This document shows, piece by piece, positions 8,572-16,298 of a stretch of 64,000 bases of DNA (positions within the stretch are counted from its first letter, which is position 1; every line of letters starts with the position of its first letter). The DNA is taken from contig MKWI01000029.1 in assembly GCA_001899715.1 (NCBI GenBank), positions 115,700 to 179,699 of the forward strand, given 5' to 3'. A model generated the notes under the pieces. It was given only the letters and a program-made list of their open reading frames with translations, had not been told where the DNA came from and made no database searches. The stretch comes from Sphingobium sp. 66-54. Lineage in GTDB: Bacteria > Pseudomonadota > Alphaproteobacteria > Sphingomonadales > Sphingomonadaceae. The position numbers were made by a program, and so were the translations under genes.

Positions 8572-9821
8572 AACCCAGACAGTGGGTTTTCACCTTCCTG
8601 CTCACTAGCATTGCCTTGCCCGCGCAGGCAACGACGCTGGAAGAAGCGATTGCCGCTTCCATGGGTCACGCGCCCGAGATCGAAGCGGCGCGCGCCGATG
8701 CCGATGCCGCCGATGCCCGGATCAGGGAAGCCAGAGGCCAGGGCCTTCCCAGCGCGACGCTGAGTGGGTCGATCGGCTATGGCCGCCTCGATCCGCAGGG
8801 CTATTTCGGGCTTCCAGCAGCGAACGTCACCCCGCACGCAGCGCAGTTCACCATCGAACAGCCGTTGTTCATGGGCGGCAGGGTCAGCGCGGGCATCGCA
8901 CAGGCGAAAGCCGGCAGCGAGGCCGCGCTCGCCGGCGAGAACATGACGCGCAGCCAGATCGTCGTCGCGACGGTCCAGGCTTATGGCGACGTGCTGACCA
9001 CACGCCGCATGGTGACGCTCTACGAGCAGATGGCCCAGCAGATGGAGGAGATCCAGCGTCAGGCGCGGCTCCGCTATAAAGCCGGGGAAAGCCCCAGCAC
9101 CGATGTCGCGCAGGCCGCAGCGCGTCTCGCCGAAGCCCAGGCCGCGCTTGAAGCGGCGCGCGGCGTCGCCGTCTCGGCCAACGCACGGTTCACCAATCTG
9201 ACCGGCCTTGTACCGCGAGACCTTCAGCCTCTTCCGGCAAATCCCCCCCTCCCTGGCTCGCTGGATGAAGCGCTCGACATTGCGCGAGGGAACAACCCAA
9301 CCCTCGCCCAGGCCGAAGCGGCCTTGGAGGCCGCGCGTGCGGCTGCCCGAGGCGCGCGAGCCGAGCGCCTGCCCGCGGTCGCGGCCTTCGCCGAAGGCTC
9401 GACAATTCGCGATCAGTTCTTCCCCGACTATCGCGCCGATGGCGCCACGGTCGGCGTGCGCGCGCGCTGGCAATTGTTCTCAGGCGGGCGCGTTTCAGCG
9501 AAGATCAGCGAAACCGACAGCACCGTCAAGGCGGCCGACGCGCGCGTTCGCGCCGCGCGAGCAGCGGTCGACGAACAGACGATCAGCACCTTTCAGGGTG
9601 TACGGTCTGCTATGCTCGTCGAAACCGCCGCTGGGCAACAGGCCCTTGCCGCCGCCCAGGCCCGTGACAGCGTTCGCCACGAGGTTCGTGTCGGCATGAA
9701 ACCGCAGCTCGATCTGCTCGACGCCGAACGTGAGGCGACTGCGGCCGCTGTCAGCGAGGCGAGAGCGCAAGGCGATCGTATCGTGGCGGCCTATCGGCTG
9801 CTCGCCCTGATCGGGCGCTGA
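8568..9821 (+). CDS. TolC-family outer-membrane efflux channel
   Basis: A 417-residue protein with a cleavable signal peptide (residues 1-19, ending PAQA). Two Ala-rich helical hairpin repeats follow, each ending in a porin-like strand segment: FTIEQPLFMGGRVSAGIAQAK in the first half and ARWQLFSGGRVSAKISETD in the second, the usual internal duplication of TolC. It begins at ATG 8568, overlapping the DUF2892 stop by four bases. It likely completes the tripartite pump whose adaptor and permease lie in the divergent operon, so balanced expression of both arms is needed. Confidence 0.93.
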   Translation: MKPRQWVFTFLLTSIALPAQATTLEEAIAASMGHAPEIEAARADADAADARIREARGQGLPSATLSGSIGYGRLDPQGYFGLPAANVTPHAAQFTIEQPLFMGGRVSAGIAQAKAGSEAALAGENMTRSQIVVATVQAYGDVLTTRRMVTLYEQMAQQMEEIQRQARLRYKAGESPSTDVAQAAARLAEAQAALEAARGVAVSANARFTNLTGLVPRDLQPLPANPPLPGSLDEALDIARGNNPTLAQAEAALEAARAAARGARAERLPAVAAFAEGSTIRDQFFPDYRADGATVGVRARWQLFSGGRVSAKISETDSTVKAADARVRAARAAVDEQTISTFQGVRSAMLVETAAGQQALAAAQARDSVRHEVRVGMKPQLDLLDAEREATAAAVSEARAQGDRIVAAYRLLALIGR

Positions 9822-9840
9822 TTTTTCCATGGGGGATTAT

Positions 9841-10182
9841 ATGCACAAGGACTGGCCCCAAATGGCCGCCGAATTGAACGGTGCCATCAAGGAAGTGCGG
9901 CTCGGCACGCCTGAAGTGATGGCGGCCTTTTCCGCGCTGGCGCAGGCTGCGACCAAGGCGGGCACGCTTGACGAAAAGACCAAAGAACTGATCGCCCTCG
10001 CCATCTCCGTGGCGATCCGCTGCGACGGCTGCGTGGCCTTTCATGCCAAAGGGGCGGTCAAGAAAGGCGCGACCCGCGACGAGATCATGGAGACGATGGG
10101 GATGGCCCTCTACATGGGCGCCGGTCCCAGCCTCATGTATGCCGCACAGGCTGTCGAAGCCTTCGATCAATTCTCTGATTAA
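9841..10182 (+). CDS. AhpD-like carboxymuconolactone decarboxylase family protein
   Basis: A 113-residue helical protein. The AhpD-type site is present: Glu in TKELIALAIS, then CDGC followed by VAFH (CxxCxxxH), the thiol-disulfide centre. It is therefore an alkylhydroperoxidase-like reductase rather than a true decarboxylase. The start at 9841 uses GGGGGA at 9832-9836; an in-frame ATG at 9829 is less likely. It is the last gene of the sqr operon; thiol redox chemistry fits persulfide or peroxide handling there. Confidence 0.88.
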   Translation: MHKDWPQMAAELNGAIKEVRLGTPEVMAAFSALAQAATKAGTLDEKTKELIALAISVAIRCDGCVAFHAKGAVKKGATRDEIMETMGMALYMGAGPSLMYAAQAVEAFDQFSD

Positions 10183-10489
10183 GCGCCGTGCTGAAATCTT
10201 GTTTTGTCGACCTTGGCGCGCGTAACCGGATCATAAAACGCAGCCGTGGTTCAGTCCAACGACTTACCGAACGTCGAAAGCGCATATAGAGCAAGTGCAA
10301 TGGCAAGCTCTTGCCCGCCAGACCTAAATCACATTTGAGTCTGGTCAGCGGTTCACCGCCCGGGCCAACGACGAGGATATCTATGTCCTGCCCAACACCG
10401 CTGAGTGCGGAGCCGAACATGTATGACTCGAAACCTGCCAGGGATTTGCAAGACCCCAAAAGATGGGCTGCAACCTCGCTCGCCGTCAT
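10133..10489 (-). CDS. minimal nucleotidyltransferase-domain protein, probably altered 3' end
   Basis: The first ~75 residues from ATG 10489 form an MNT-type nucleotidyltransferase core: FESYMFGSALSGVGQDIDILVV contains the GS(x10)DxD pattern that binds the nucleotide and metal. After LHLLYM the sequence turns into an Arg-rich tail that runs over the 3' end of the AhpD-like gene on the other strand, so a frameshift or recombination has probably replaced the true C-terminus. The start overlaps the stop of the upstream ORF (TGATG), indicating co-translation. Small MNT proteins often pair with HEPN or other partners in toxin-antitoxin or defence systems. Function here is unknown. Confidence 0.55.
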   Translation of the reverse strand: MTASEVAAHLLGSCKSLAGFESYMFGSALSGVGQDIDILVVGPGGEPLTRLKCDLGLAGKSLPLHLLYMRFRRSVSRWTEPRLRFMIRLRAPRSTKQDFSTALNQRIDRRLRQPVRHT

Positions 10490-11451
10490 CAGGCCTTCTT
10501 CAGGTGCTCCTTCAGCTCGTCCCATTTCATCACCTCACATCCGAGTTCACGTCCCGCGTCCAGCGCTTCAGTCGATGGAGTTCCGTTTGGATTGATGTTC
10601 CAAGCAATGTCGACTGGGCCAAATCGCTCCCAGAGGCTCCGAACAGCATCAGCGGTAGGCTCGTAGTCCGCAACCATCCCAATCCGGAGCGTAGTTCCGG
10701 TCCTGAGCGAAACACGGTGAACCCGATCGAACTCCCGGACAACGTCCGCCACAGGGCCAAATTGGCGGAGGAGCCTGTCTGAGAATTTGTAGACCTTGTG
10801 AGACGCAGTATTTGCATCACCGTCCAAGGCAGCGGAGCTCAGCGTGCCAAAGGTGTCGCGGCCGGCCTCGGCGATGACGCGTTCGATCGCGGCGTGGTCC
10901 TGCTTGGAGGATGCGGCACAGAAGGCGAGCGCGACGGGGCCGAGGCCGAGCTCGAACAGGCGATTGCCGCGCCGCGACTGGCAGTAGTAGTCGCGCTTAT
11001 CTGCCATTGCGGCTTTGACGCCGCGCGTTCCCTTGTCGACCATCGCGAGGAAGGCCTCCTTCGCCGCCTCGGCATCTCGTGTCTTGCGGAAGATTCGGTG
11101 GGCCTGGAGAAACGCGACGGTCCACGTCGCCATGAGAAGGCCGGCCGCCAAGTGAGCGTCAGGATCGTCGAGGTCCTTCTCACTGCATTCGGCCAGAGAC
11201 TCAGCCACGAGCTGCGCGAGTTCGTCACGGATCGCGCGAGCGCGCGCCTTGAGAGTTTCGCTTTGTTCGACGGTCTTGATGAAGTCTTGACTGCCGCTCG
11301 AGAATTCCAGGTACGGAGTCTGTTCCGCGACCAACCGGTGGGCGAGCAGGCGTAACGTCTCGATCGGAGAAATCGTCTGGATGGTGTTTGCGATCATGCC
11401 GATGGTCGCCCTTGCCGGCATGGGCACGCCTGCTTTGCAGTCGCTTGCCAC
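10489..11451 (-). CDS. chimeric ORF: TetR C-terminal domain, TrbE fragment and unknown C-terminal block
   Basis: One open frame of 320 codons joins parts of different origin. Residues 1-23 are antisense of the neighbouring MFS fragment. Residues ~24-150 resemble the ligand-binding C-terminal domain of a TetR-family regulator (LAHRLVAEQTPYLEFSSGS and AHRIFRKTRDAEAAKEAF), without the DNA-binding domain. Residues ~151-203 resemble the C-terminus of the conjugation ATPase TrbE. Residues ~204-320 are a block I do not recognise (LRIGMVADYEPTADAVRSLW, then FGPVDIAWNINPNGTPSTE, ending WDELKEHLKKA). Only the last block, coupled to the nucleotidyltransferase, may still be functional, from an internal start. 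Confidence 0.55.
   Translation of the reverse strand: MASDCKAGVPMPARATIGMIANTIQTISPIETLRLLAHRLVAEQTPYLEFSSGSQDFIKTVEQSETLKARARAIRDELAQLVAESLAECSEKDLDDPDAHLAAGLLMATWTVAFLQAHRIFRKTRDAEAAKEAFLAMVDKGTRGVKAAMADKRDYYCQSRRGNRLFELGLGPVALAFCAASSKQDHAAIERVIAEAGRDTFGTLSSAALDGDANTASHKVYKFSDRLLRQFGPVADVVREFDRVHRVSLRTGTTLRIGMVADYEPTADAVRSLWERFGPVDIAWNINPNGTPSTEALDAGRELGCEVMKWDELKEHLKKA
10843..11001 (-). pseudogene. trbE C-terminal fragment
   Basis: About 53 codons inside the chimeric ORF (RDYYCQSRRGNRLFELGLG, then GPVALAFCAASSKQ) match the conserved end of TrbE, the VirB4-like ATPase of conjugative type IV secretion, where the pattern is YYYVSPLGRRLFELGLGP-like. No other transfer genes are present in the window. 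It marks a past conjugative plasmid or ICE. Limits are approximate to about 10 bases. Confidence 0.6.
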
Positions 11452-11698
11452 CCGTCTGGTGGATGAGAGCCGTCAGGGTCAGTTTCAGGGCGTCCTTGCA
11501 TCCGCCATGAGCCTCGCCTCGATCATCGGACCGCTCGTGTTCTCGAGCCTGTACTTCGTCGTCCGAGCACATTGGCCAGGGGCTATCTGGCTCTCGGCGG
11601 TGGCTGTCAACGCGCTCGCGGTGCCTCTCGTGCTCAGCCTGCGGATTCGCCCCAGCCAGACACTCCGTTCGCAAAGATCGAATGACCAGCTCTGTTAG
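11381..11698 (+). pseudogene. truncated MFS (tetA-like) transporter, C-terminal fragment
   Basis: A frame of 105 codons reads as the last three membrane helices of a TetA-type drug:proton antiporter: GMGTPALQSLATRLVDESR is the characteristic loop, followed by GQFQGVLASAMSLASIIGPL and two more hydrophobic segments. Full proteins are ~400 residues, so about 290 N-terminal residues are missing. The break near 11381 coincides with the break in the TetR-like domain on the opposite strand. No RBS is seen; presumed non-functional. Confidence 0.7.
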
Positions 11699-11716
11699 CA
11701 GCGGCTACCGAGAGAA

Positions 11717-11770
11717 TGGCGCGCCCGACACGATTCGAACGTGTGGCCTCCATCTTCGGAGGGCAACGCT
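11717..11770 (-). other. tRNA-Arg 3'-end fragment (attachment-site remnant)
   Basis: Read on the minus strand this gives an anticodon loop CTCCGAA (anticodon CCG), a perfect T-arm (ACACG TTCGAAT CGTGT), the acceptor strand CGGGCGC, a discriminator G and encoded CCA. The D-arm is degenerate and the 5' acceptor strand is absent, and the anticodon stem is mispaired, so this is not a working tRNA. Islands that integrate into a tRNA gene carry such a 3' copy at one end, so it is probably an old att site. Confidence 0.6.
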
Positions 11771-12037
11771 TCGCTGAGCAGCGGTCGATCCGGATCTCAG
11801 TGATCTATTCCGCCAACTCGGAATCGGTATGGCTAAGTCGCAGTCTAGTTCCAGGAATCGCGTTCAGCCACGCCATCGACCTCAGCAGAGGTCGGGTTTC
11901 GGAATGTAGACCCACTTATTTTTTGCCTCCTCTACGCCAGTCTACTACGATCACTAAATATCTATTGCACAACGACAAATCTTCGCTCTGTCTTGTCTCT
12001 GCAATGTCAAAAGCATCCAGCAGGAGGCAGCGCAACC
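11771..12037. other. gap between the tRNA fragment and the AlpA-like gene
   Basis: No gene, repeat or hairpin is evident. The stretch is relatively AT-rich toward its right end (around 11930-11970), as expected of a promoter region for the AlpA-like gene. A plus-strand open frame through here starts inside the tRNA-like sequence and is not a gene. Confidence 0.4.
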
Positions 12038-12268
12038 ATGCTCGTACCAGACCGTATCGTCCGTCTGAGAACCGTTCTCGCCCGCACCGGCCTCAGCCGC
12101 TCCACCATCTATCGCAAGATCGCGGAGGGTACGTTCCCAGCCCAGCTAAGAATCAGCATGAACGGCACCGGTTGGCACGAATCCGACATCGATTGTTGGA
12201 TCGCCAATCCCGCCGGCTGGCGGCCACCAGAGGCGGCGACGGAGAGAATGCGGGCGAACCACGCGTAG
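12038..12268 (+). CDS. AlpA-family excisionase/regulator
   Basis: A 76-residue MerR/AlpA-type helix-turn-helix protein: RIVRLRTVLARTGLSRSTIY is the HTH, IAEGTFPAQLRIS the wing, and WHESDIDCWIANP the typical ending. The RBS AGGAGG is at 12022-12027. Such proteins regulate or assist excision by P4-type integrases. It is convergent with the integrase gene, ending one base before the integrase stop. Confidence 0.88.
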   Translation: MLVPDRIVRLRTVLARTGLSRSTIYRKIAEGTFPAQLRISMNGTGWHESDIDCWIANPAGWRPPEAATERMRANHA

Positions 12269-12269
12269 T

Positions 12270-13619
12270 TCAGAGATCGTCGTCCAGCTCATCGTCGTGA
12301 ACCTCTGCGGCGCGCTGCTTCGCGTCGGCGATCAGCTCCTTCGCAGATTCGCCCTTCGCCCAGGCGTCGAGCATGTCAGCCCAGCACTGGAGCATGATCT
12401 TCCGCTCAGCCATATAGCGGTTCACGTTGTAGACAGCCGCGATCCGGTTCCGAGGCGAATGGGCCAGGCTCATCTCGATCCAGCGATCGTCAAACTTGGC
12501 ACGGTTCAGGCCTGTCGAAAACGTGCGGCGCAAGTCGTGAACACCGAAGCTCTGAAACTCCGGGTCATCTTCGCGGATGCGCTGCACAGCCGTGTCGATC
12601 ACGCGGTTGAGCGTAGCGTTGCTGATAGGCACGTCACCATCGTATCGGCCGGGGTGCAGGTACCGGCTGGCACCGAACATGGTGCGGAACGCCGTCAGAA
12701 TATCGAGCGCCTGATCGCTGAGCGGGACGACGTGCGCCTTGCCGGCCTTCATGCGCTCGGCCGGAATCGTCCAGCGCGCGGCAGCGAAATCGATTTCCTT
12801 CCATGTAGCGTCGATGAACTCCGATTTGCGAACACCGGTCAGCAGGACGAACTTCACCGCCGAGCGCAGCGTGGGCGCTGCGGATACGTGATCCAGAGCC
12901 GTCAGGACCGCGCGGACCTCCGATGGAGACAGGGCGCGATCGCGCGGCTCAAACGTGGCGATGGCGCTCGTCCGGATCGACTCCGCCGGGTTGCTCACAT
13001 CCAGCCCGCTTCCCTGCGCATGGCGAAATACCAGCAACACGACCTCGCGGACATGCACGGCGACCGCCGGCCCGCGCTTCTCCTTAACGTCGTCGCACAG
13101 ACGCTTAAGACGCTGCGGCGTCACCTCCCCCATCTTGAGCTTCGACAATTCGCCCGCGATGGCGCGATCATAGACGGATCGGCGCATCGTCAGGGTGCTG
13201 TCGGCAAGCCTTTCGGCCCCTGACTTGGGATCGCCTTTGTGCTTGAAGTAAGCTTCCGCCCACCCACCGAAGGTCACCGCCTCGGCTAACGCCGTGCGCT
13301 TCTCCACCTTGGCTTTAGACGGCGACTCGCCACGCTCGACCTGACGCCGGGCGCGCACTAGCAATGCCCTGGCCTCCGCAAGCGATACCTCCATTCCGTA
13401 TTCCAAAGCCTCGGTCGCTCGTGACAGCCCCCGTGCCGCCTCGGCGCTGTAGCGGCCGATGGTCAGCACTTCCTGCCGTCCGCTCACTCGGTACTGGTAC
13501 CGGAACGATACGACTCCGGTCGGCGTGACGGCCGCGTACATCCCATCGCGATCGGCTACCTTGTAGAGCTTGGCCCTCGGCTTCAGATTTTTCAGTTCTT
13601 TATCAGTGAGATCGCCCAT
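12270..13619 (-). CDS. P4-type tyrosine integrase at the guaA 3' end
   Basis: A 449-residue site-specific recombinase. It has an N-terminal DUF4102-like arm-binding domain (LKNLKPRAKLYKVADRDGMY), a SAM-like core-binding domain, then the catalytic domain with the first Arg in LLTGVRKSEF, the HxxR box HDLRRTF, the histidine in SLAHSPRNR and the nucleophile Tyr in IAAVYNVNRY. The ATG at 13619 begins MGDLTDKELKNL, matching the family; longer starts to 13748 are unlikely. It is transcribed away from guaA, whose 3' end is a known integration site for genomic islands. The whole catalytic set is intact. Confidence 0.9.
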   Translation of the reverse strand: MGDLTDKELKNLKPRAKLYKVADRDGMYAAVTPTGVVSFRYQYRVSGRQEVLTIGRYSAEAARGLSRATEALEYGMEVSLAEARALLVRARRQVERGESPSKAKVEKRTALAEAVTFGGWAEAYFKHKGDPKSGAERLADSTLTMRRSVYDRAIAGELSKLKMGEVTPQRLKRLCDDVKEKRGPAVAVHVREVVLLVFRHAQGSGLDVSNPAESIRTSAIATFEPRDRALSPSEVRAVLTALDHVSAAPTLRSAVKFVLLTGVRKSEFIDATWKEIDFAAARWTIPAERMKAGKAHVVPLSDQALDILTAFRTMFGASRYLHPGRYDGDVPISNATLNRVIDTAVQRIREDDPEFQSFGVHDLRRTFSTGLNRAKFDDRWIEMSLAHSPRNRIAAVYNVNRYMAERKIMLQCWADMLDAWAKGESAKELIADAKQRAAEVHDDELDDDL

Positions 13620-13816
13620 AAATCCGCACCCGATCAAGGGGGCGCCGAATACCATCAGAAGGGTGTGGTGGTACCGAAAGCCCGTTTCTCGACCATCCTG
13701 CGCCATACCAACATCGGTACCAACAAAGTGACCGGGTTGAGGTGACATGCAGTGATACGGGGTGGGAAAAATAATCCTTGTCAGTCAGAGCGTTCGTGCG
13801 ATTTCTGGCACAGCGC

Positions 13817-13836
13817 GGGATGGTCTGAAACCACCC
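13817..13836 (-). terminator. hairpin after guaA
   Basis: A 7-bp stem (GGGTGGT with ACCATCC on the minus strand, one G-T pair) and five-base loop lie just beyond the guaA stop. There is no T-run, so it is at best a weak terminator or an RNA-stabilising hairpin. Confidence 0.35.
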
Positions 13837-13840
13837 TAGT

Positions 13841-15412
13841 TCACTCCCACTCGATCGTGCCGGGCGGCTTGCTGGTATAGTCGTAAACGACGCGGTTGAT
13901 GCCCTGCACCTCGTTGATGATCCGCGTCGCCACGCGGCTCAGGAACGCGGATTCGAAAGGATAGACGTCCGCCGTCATGCCGTCGGTCGAGGTGACGGCG
14001 CGCAGGGCGAGCACGTTGTCGTAGGTGCGCCCGTCGCCCATCACGCCCACGCTGCGCACCGGCAGCAGCACCGCGAACGCCTGCCAGATCGCATCGTAGA
14101 GCCCGGCGTTGCGGATCTCTTCCAGATAGACTGCGTCCGCCTTGCGCAAAATGTCGCAGCGCTCCTGCGTCACCTCGCCGGGGATGCGGATGGCGAGGCC
14201 CGGCCCCGGAAACGGATGCCGCCCCACGAACACGTCCGGCAGCCCCAGCTCGCGGCCCAGCTCGCGCACCTCATCCTTGAACAGTTCGCGCAGCGGCTCG
14301 ACCAGCTTCATGTTCATCCGCTCGGGCAGGCCACCGACATTGTGGTGGCTCTTGATCGTCACCGATGGCCCGCCAGTGAAGCTGACGCTCTCGATCACGT
14401 CCGGGTAGAGCGTGCCCTGCGCGAGAAAATCCGCCCCGCCGATCTTCCGCGCCTCCGCCTCGAACAGGTCGATGAACGCCTTGCCGATGAACTTGCGTTT
14501 GGCCTCCGGGTCGGTGACGCCGGCCAACCCGCCGAGGAACGTCTCGCTCGCATCCACATGCACCAGCGGAATGTTGTAATGGCCCTTGAACAGGCTCACC
14601 ACCTGCTCCGCCTCGCCCAGCCGCATCAGGCCATGGTCGACGAAGACGCAGGTAAGCTGGTCGCCGATCGCCTCGTGGATCAGCACCGCCGCCACCGCCG
14701 AGTCCACCCCGCCGGAGAGGCCGCAGATCACCTTGCCGGACCCGACAGCCTCGCGGATCTCGCGGATCTTGGTCGCGCGGAACTCGGCTATGGTCCAGTC
14801 GCCCGCGCAGCCACAGACGTGGCGCACGAAATTGGCGATCAGCTTTGCGCCGTCCGGCGTATGTACCACTTCCGGGTGGAACTGCGTGCCGTAGAAGCGC
14901 CGCGTATCGTCCGCGATCACCGCGAAGGGGGCGCCGTCCGATGTCGCGACGATGCGGAAACCCTCGGCAAAGCGCGTCACCTTGTCGCCATGGCTCATCC
15001 ACACCTGATGCCGCTCGCCGACCTGCCACAGCCCGTCGAACAGCACGCACGGCTCGGTGACGGTCAGGAAAGCGCGGCCGAACTCGCCGCCCTCGCCGGT
15101 CTCATGCCCCGGCCGCACCTCGCCGCCAAGCTGCTGGCTCATCACCTGCTGGCCGTAGCAGATGCCGAGGATCGGCACGCCGGCATCGAACAGCATCTGC
15201 GGCGCGCGCGGGCTGCCCGCTTCGGGCACGCTGGCGGGCGAGCCGGAGAGGATGATGCCGCGCGGCTTCATGCGCTCGAACGCAGCCTGCGCCTGGCTGA
15301 AGGGAGCGATCTCGGAATAGACGCCGGCCTCGCGCACGCGCCGCGCGATAAGCTGCGTCACCTGGCTGCCGAAATCGACGATGAGGATGGAGTCGGGATG
15401 AGCGGCTGACAT
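13841..15412 (-). CDS. guaA: GMP synthase (glutamine-hydrolysing)
   Basis: A 523-residue enzyme converting XMP, glutamine and ATP to GMP. The class I amidotransferase domain holds the nucleophile Cys85 in LGICYGQQ and the partner histidine/glutamate in [10 protein letters not shown]. The ATP pyrophosphatase domain begins [14 protein letters not shown], followed by the C-terminal dimerisation domain ending [10 protein letters not shown]. The start at 15412 ([17 protein letters not shown]) matches the family; the open frame upstream runs through an inverted repeat and is not coding. Its 3' end borders the integrase gene. Confidence 0.97.
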   Translation of the reverse strand: MSAAHPDSILIVDFGSQVTQLIARRVREAGVYSEIAPFSQAQAAFERMKPRGIILSGSPASVPEAGSPRAPQMLFDAGVPILGICYGQQVMSQQLGGEVRPGHETGEGGEFGRAFLTVTEPCVLFDGLWQVGERHQVWMSHGDKVTRFAEGFRIVATSDGAPFAVIADDTRRFYGTQFHPEVVHTPDGAKLIANFVRHVCGCAGDWTIAEFRATKIREIREAVGSGKVICGLSGGVDSAVAAVLIHEAIGDQLTCVFVDHGLMRLGEAEQVVSLFKGHYNIPLVHVDASETFLGGLAGVTDPEAKRKFIGKAFIDLFEAEARKIGGADFLAQGTLYPDVIESVSFTGGPSVTIKSHHNVGGLPERMNMKLVEPLRELFKDEVRELGRELGLPDVFVGRHPFPGPGLAIRIPGEVTQERCDILRKADAVYLEEIRNAGLYDAIWQAFAVLLPVRSVGVMGDGRTYDNVLALRAVTSTDGMTADVYPFESAFLSRVATRIINEVQGINRVVYDYTSKPPGTIEWE

Positions 15413-15500
15413 GGCGAGCGGATAGGGGAGCGCCGCCCGCCTGTCCATATGTGCGATGCAGCCTTGCTTCCCAAAGGCGTCCGCTCTCTCGAATAGCAAG

Positions 15501-15583
15501 CATGTGCTCCTGCGCAGGCAGGAGCCCAGGGCCCAGCCGCTGTTCCTCGCCGCCCTGGGCTCCTGCCTGCGCAGGAGCACATG
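15501..15583. repeat. perfect 32-bp inverted repeat, interspersed palindromic element
   Basis: The left arm (15501-15532, beginning CATGTGCTCCTGCGCAGG) and the right arm (15552-15583) are exact reverse complements with a 19-base loop. Each arm itself contains the palindromic CTCCTGCgcaGGCAGGAG core. Elements with this CTCCTGC...GCAGGAG core are scattered through sphingomonad genomes and behave like REP sequences. It sits between the D/R-rich protein gene and guaA, both on the minus strand, and would form a very stable RNA hairpin. Confidence 0.85.
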
Positions 15584-15614
15584 TTACGGAAAGGCCCGCC
15601 TGGGCGCCCCGCCC

Positions 15615-16208
15615 TCAGACCTCCTGCCCGAACGTCACGCCGCTCACCCGCCCGTCTTCCCAGATGCAGCGGAAGCTGCGCAGCCGGCTGTCGCTCGCGC
15701 GGTAGCTGGCGCGCTGGTCGACGGTGCCGGTCACGTCCCAGCCGTTGCCGTAAGGCCGGGCACCGGTGATGTCGCGAATCTCGGCGAAACCGCCCGAGCG
15801 GCCGGCATCGTCGCGCGCGGCCGCCGCGCAGGCATCGACGGCAGCGTCCTCGTCCGCGTAGTTGGCGCTGCCGCCATAGGCGCGGTCGTCGGCCGCCCGG
15901 CCGTCATAATCGCGCGAATCGGAGCCGCGATCATCGTAACGCCGGTCATCATAGCGCGGATCGTATCGCCGGTCGTCGGTCCGCCGGTCGCGCACGTCCC
16001 TGTCCTTCGACGCAGCGGACGCCACTGCCGCGAGAATGCCCACGCCCAGCAGCACGCCGAACACCGCGCCGGCATCCACCCGGTCATGATGATAGGGGCG
16101 ATGCCACCGCCCATAGCCGCGCGCGTCGGCGGGGCTCGCCGACACCAGCACCAGCGCAACGGCGGCAAGGCCGCCCGCGAGTTTCGCTTTCGAGGTCATC
16201 AGGCTCAT
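15615..16208 (-). CDS. secreted or membrane-anchored D/R-rich protein of unknown function
   Basis: A 197-residue protein. The signal peptide ends ASPADA; a Gly/Ala-rich hydrophobic segment follows (GAVFGVLLGVGILAAVASA, about 50-68), then a low-complexity Asp/Arg/Tyr-rich region (about 70-110), then a C-terminal globular part with Cys near 127 and 183 (DACAAAARDDAG and FRCIWEDGRVSG). The pair could form a periplasmic disulfide. I do not recognise a named family. An alternative start lies at 16199 (MTSKAKL). Confidence 0.7.
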   Translation of the reverse strand: MSLMTSKAKLAGGLAAVALVLVSASPADARGYGRWHRPYHHDRVDAGAVFGVLLGVGILAAVASAASKDRDVRDRRTDDRRYDPRYDDRRYDDRGSDSRDYDGRAADDRAYGGSANYADEDAAVDACAAAARDDAGRSGGFAEIRDITGARPYGNGWDVTGTVDQRASYRASDSRLRSFRCIWEDGRVSGVTFGQEV

Positions 16209-16298
16209 CCTTCCCGCCCGGTCGGCCCCGTGGCCGAAGACGATCGGATATAGCGACTCGATGCTGAGCGGCGGCTGAATGACACGCCGGGCCGGCGC

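Noticed and set aside
10183..10300. Possible island end with a guaA 3' repeat near the AhpD-like gene
   Set aside because: I looked for a copy of the guaA 3' sequence here and between 1 and 13,800 and found none by eye.
11717..11795. Complete tRNA-Arg gene
   Set aside because: No 5' acceptor strand complementary to CGGGCGC is present and the D-arm and anticodon stem are broken, so only a 3' fragment is called.
11716..12300. 194-codon plus-strand frame beginning MARPTRFERVASIFGG
   Set aside because: Its start is a translation of tRNA-like sequence, a common annotation artefact, and the rest overlaps alpA out of frame.
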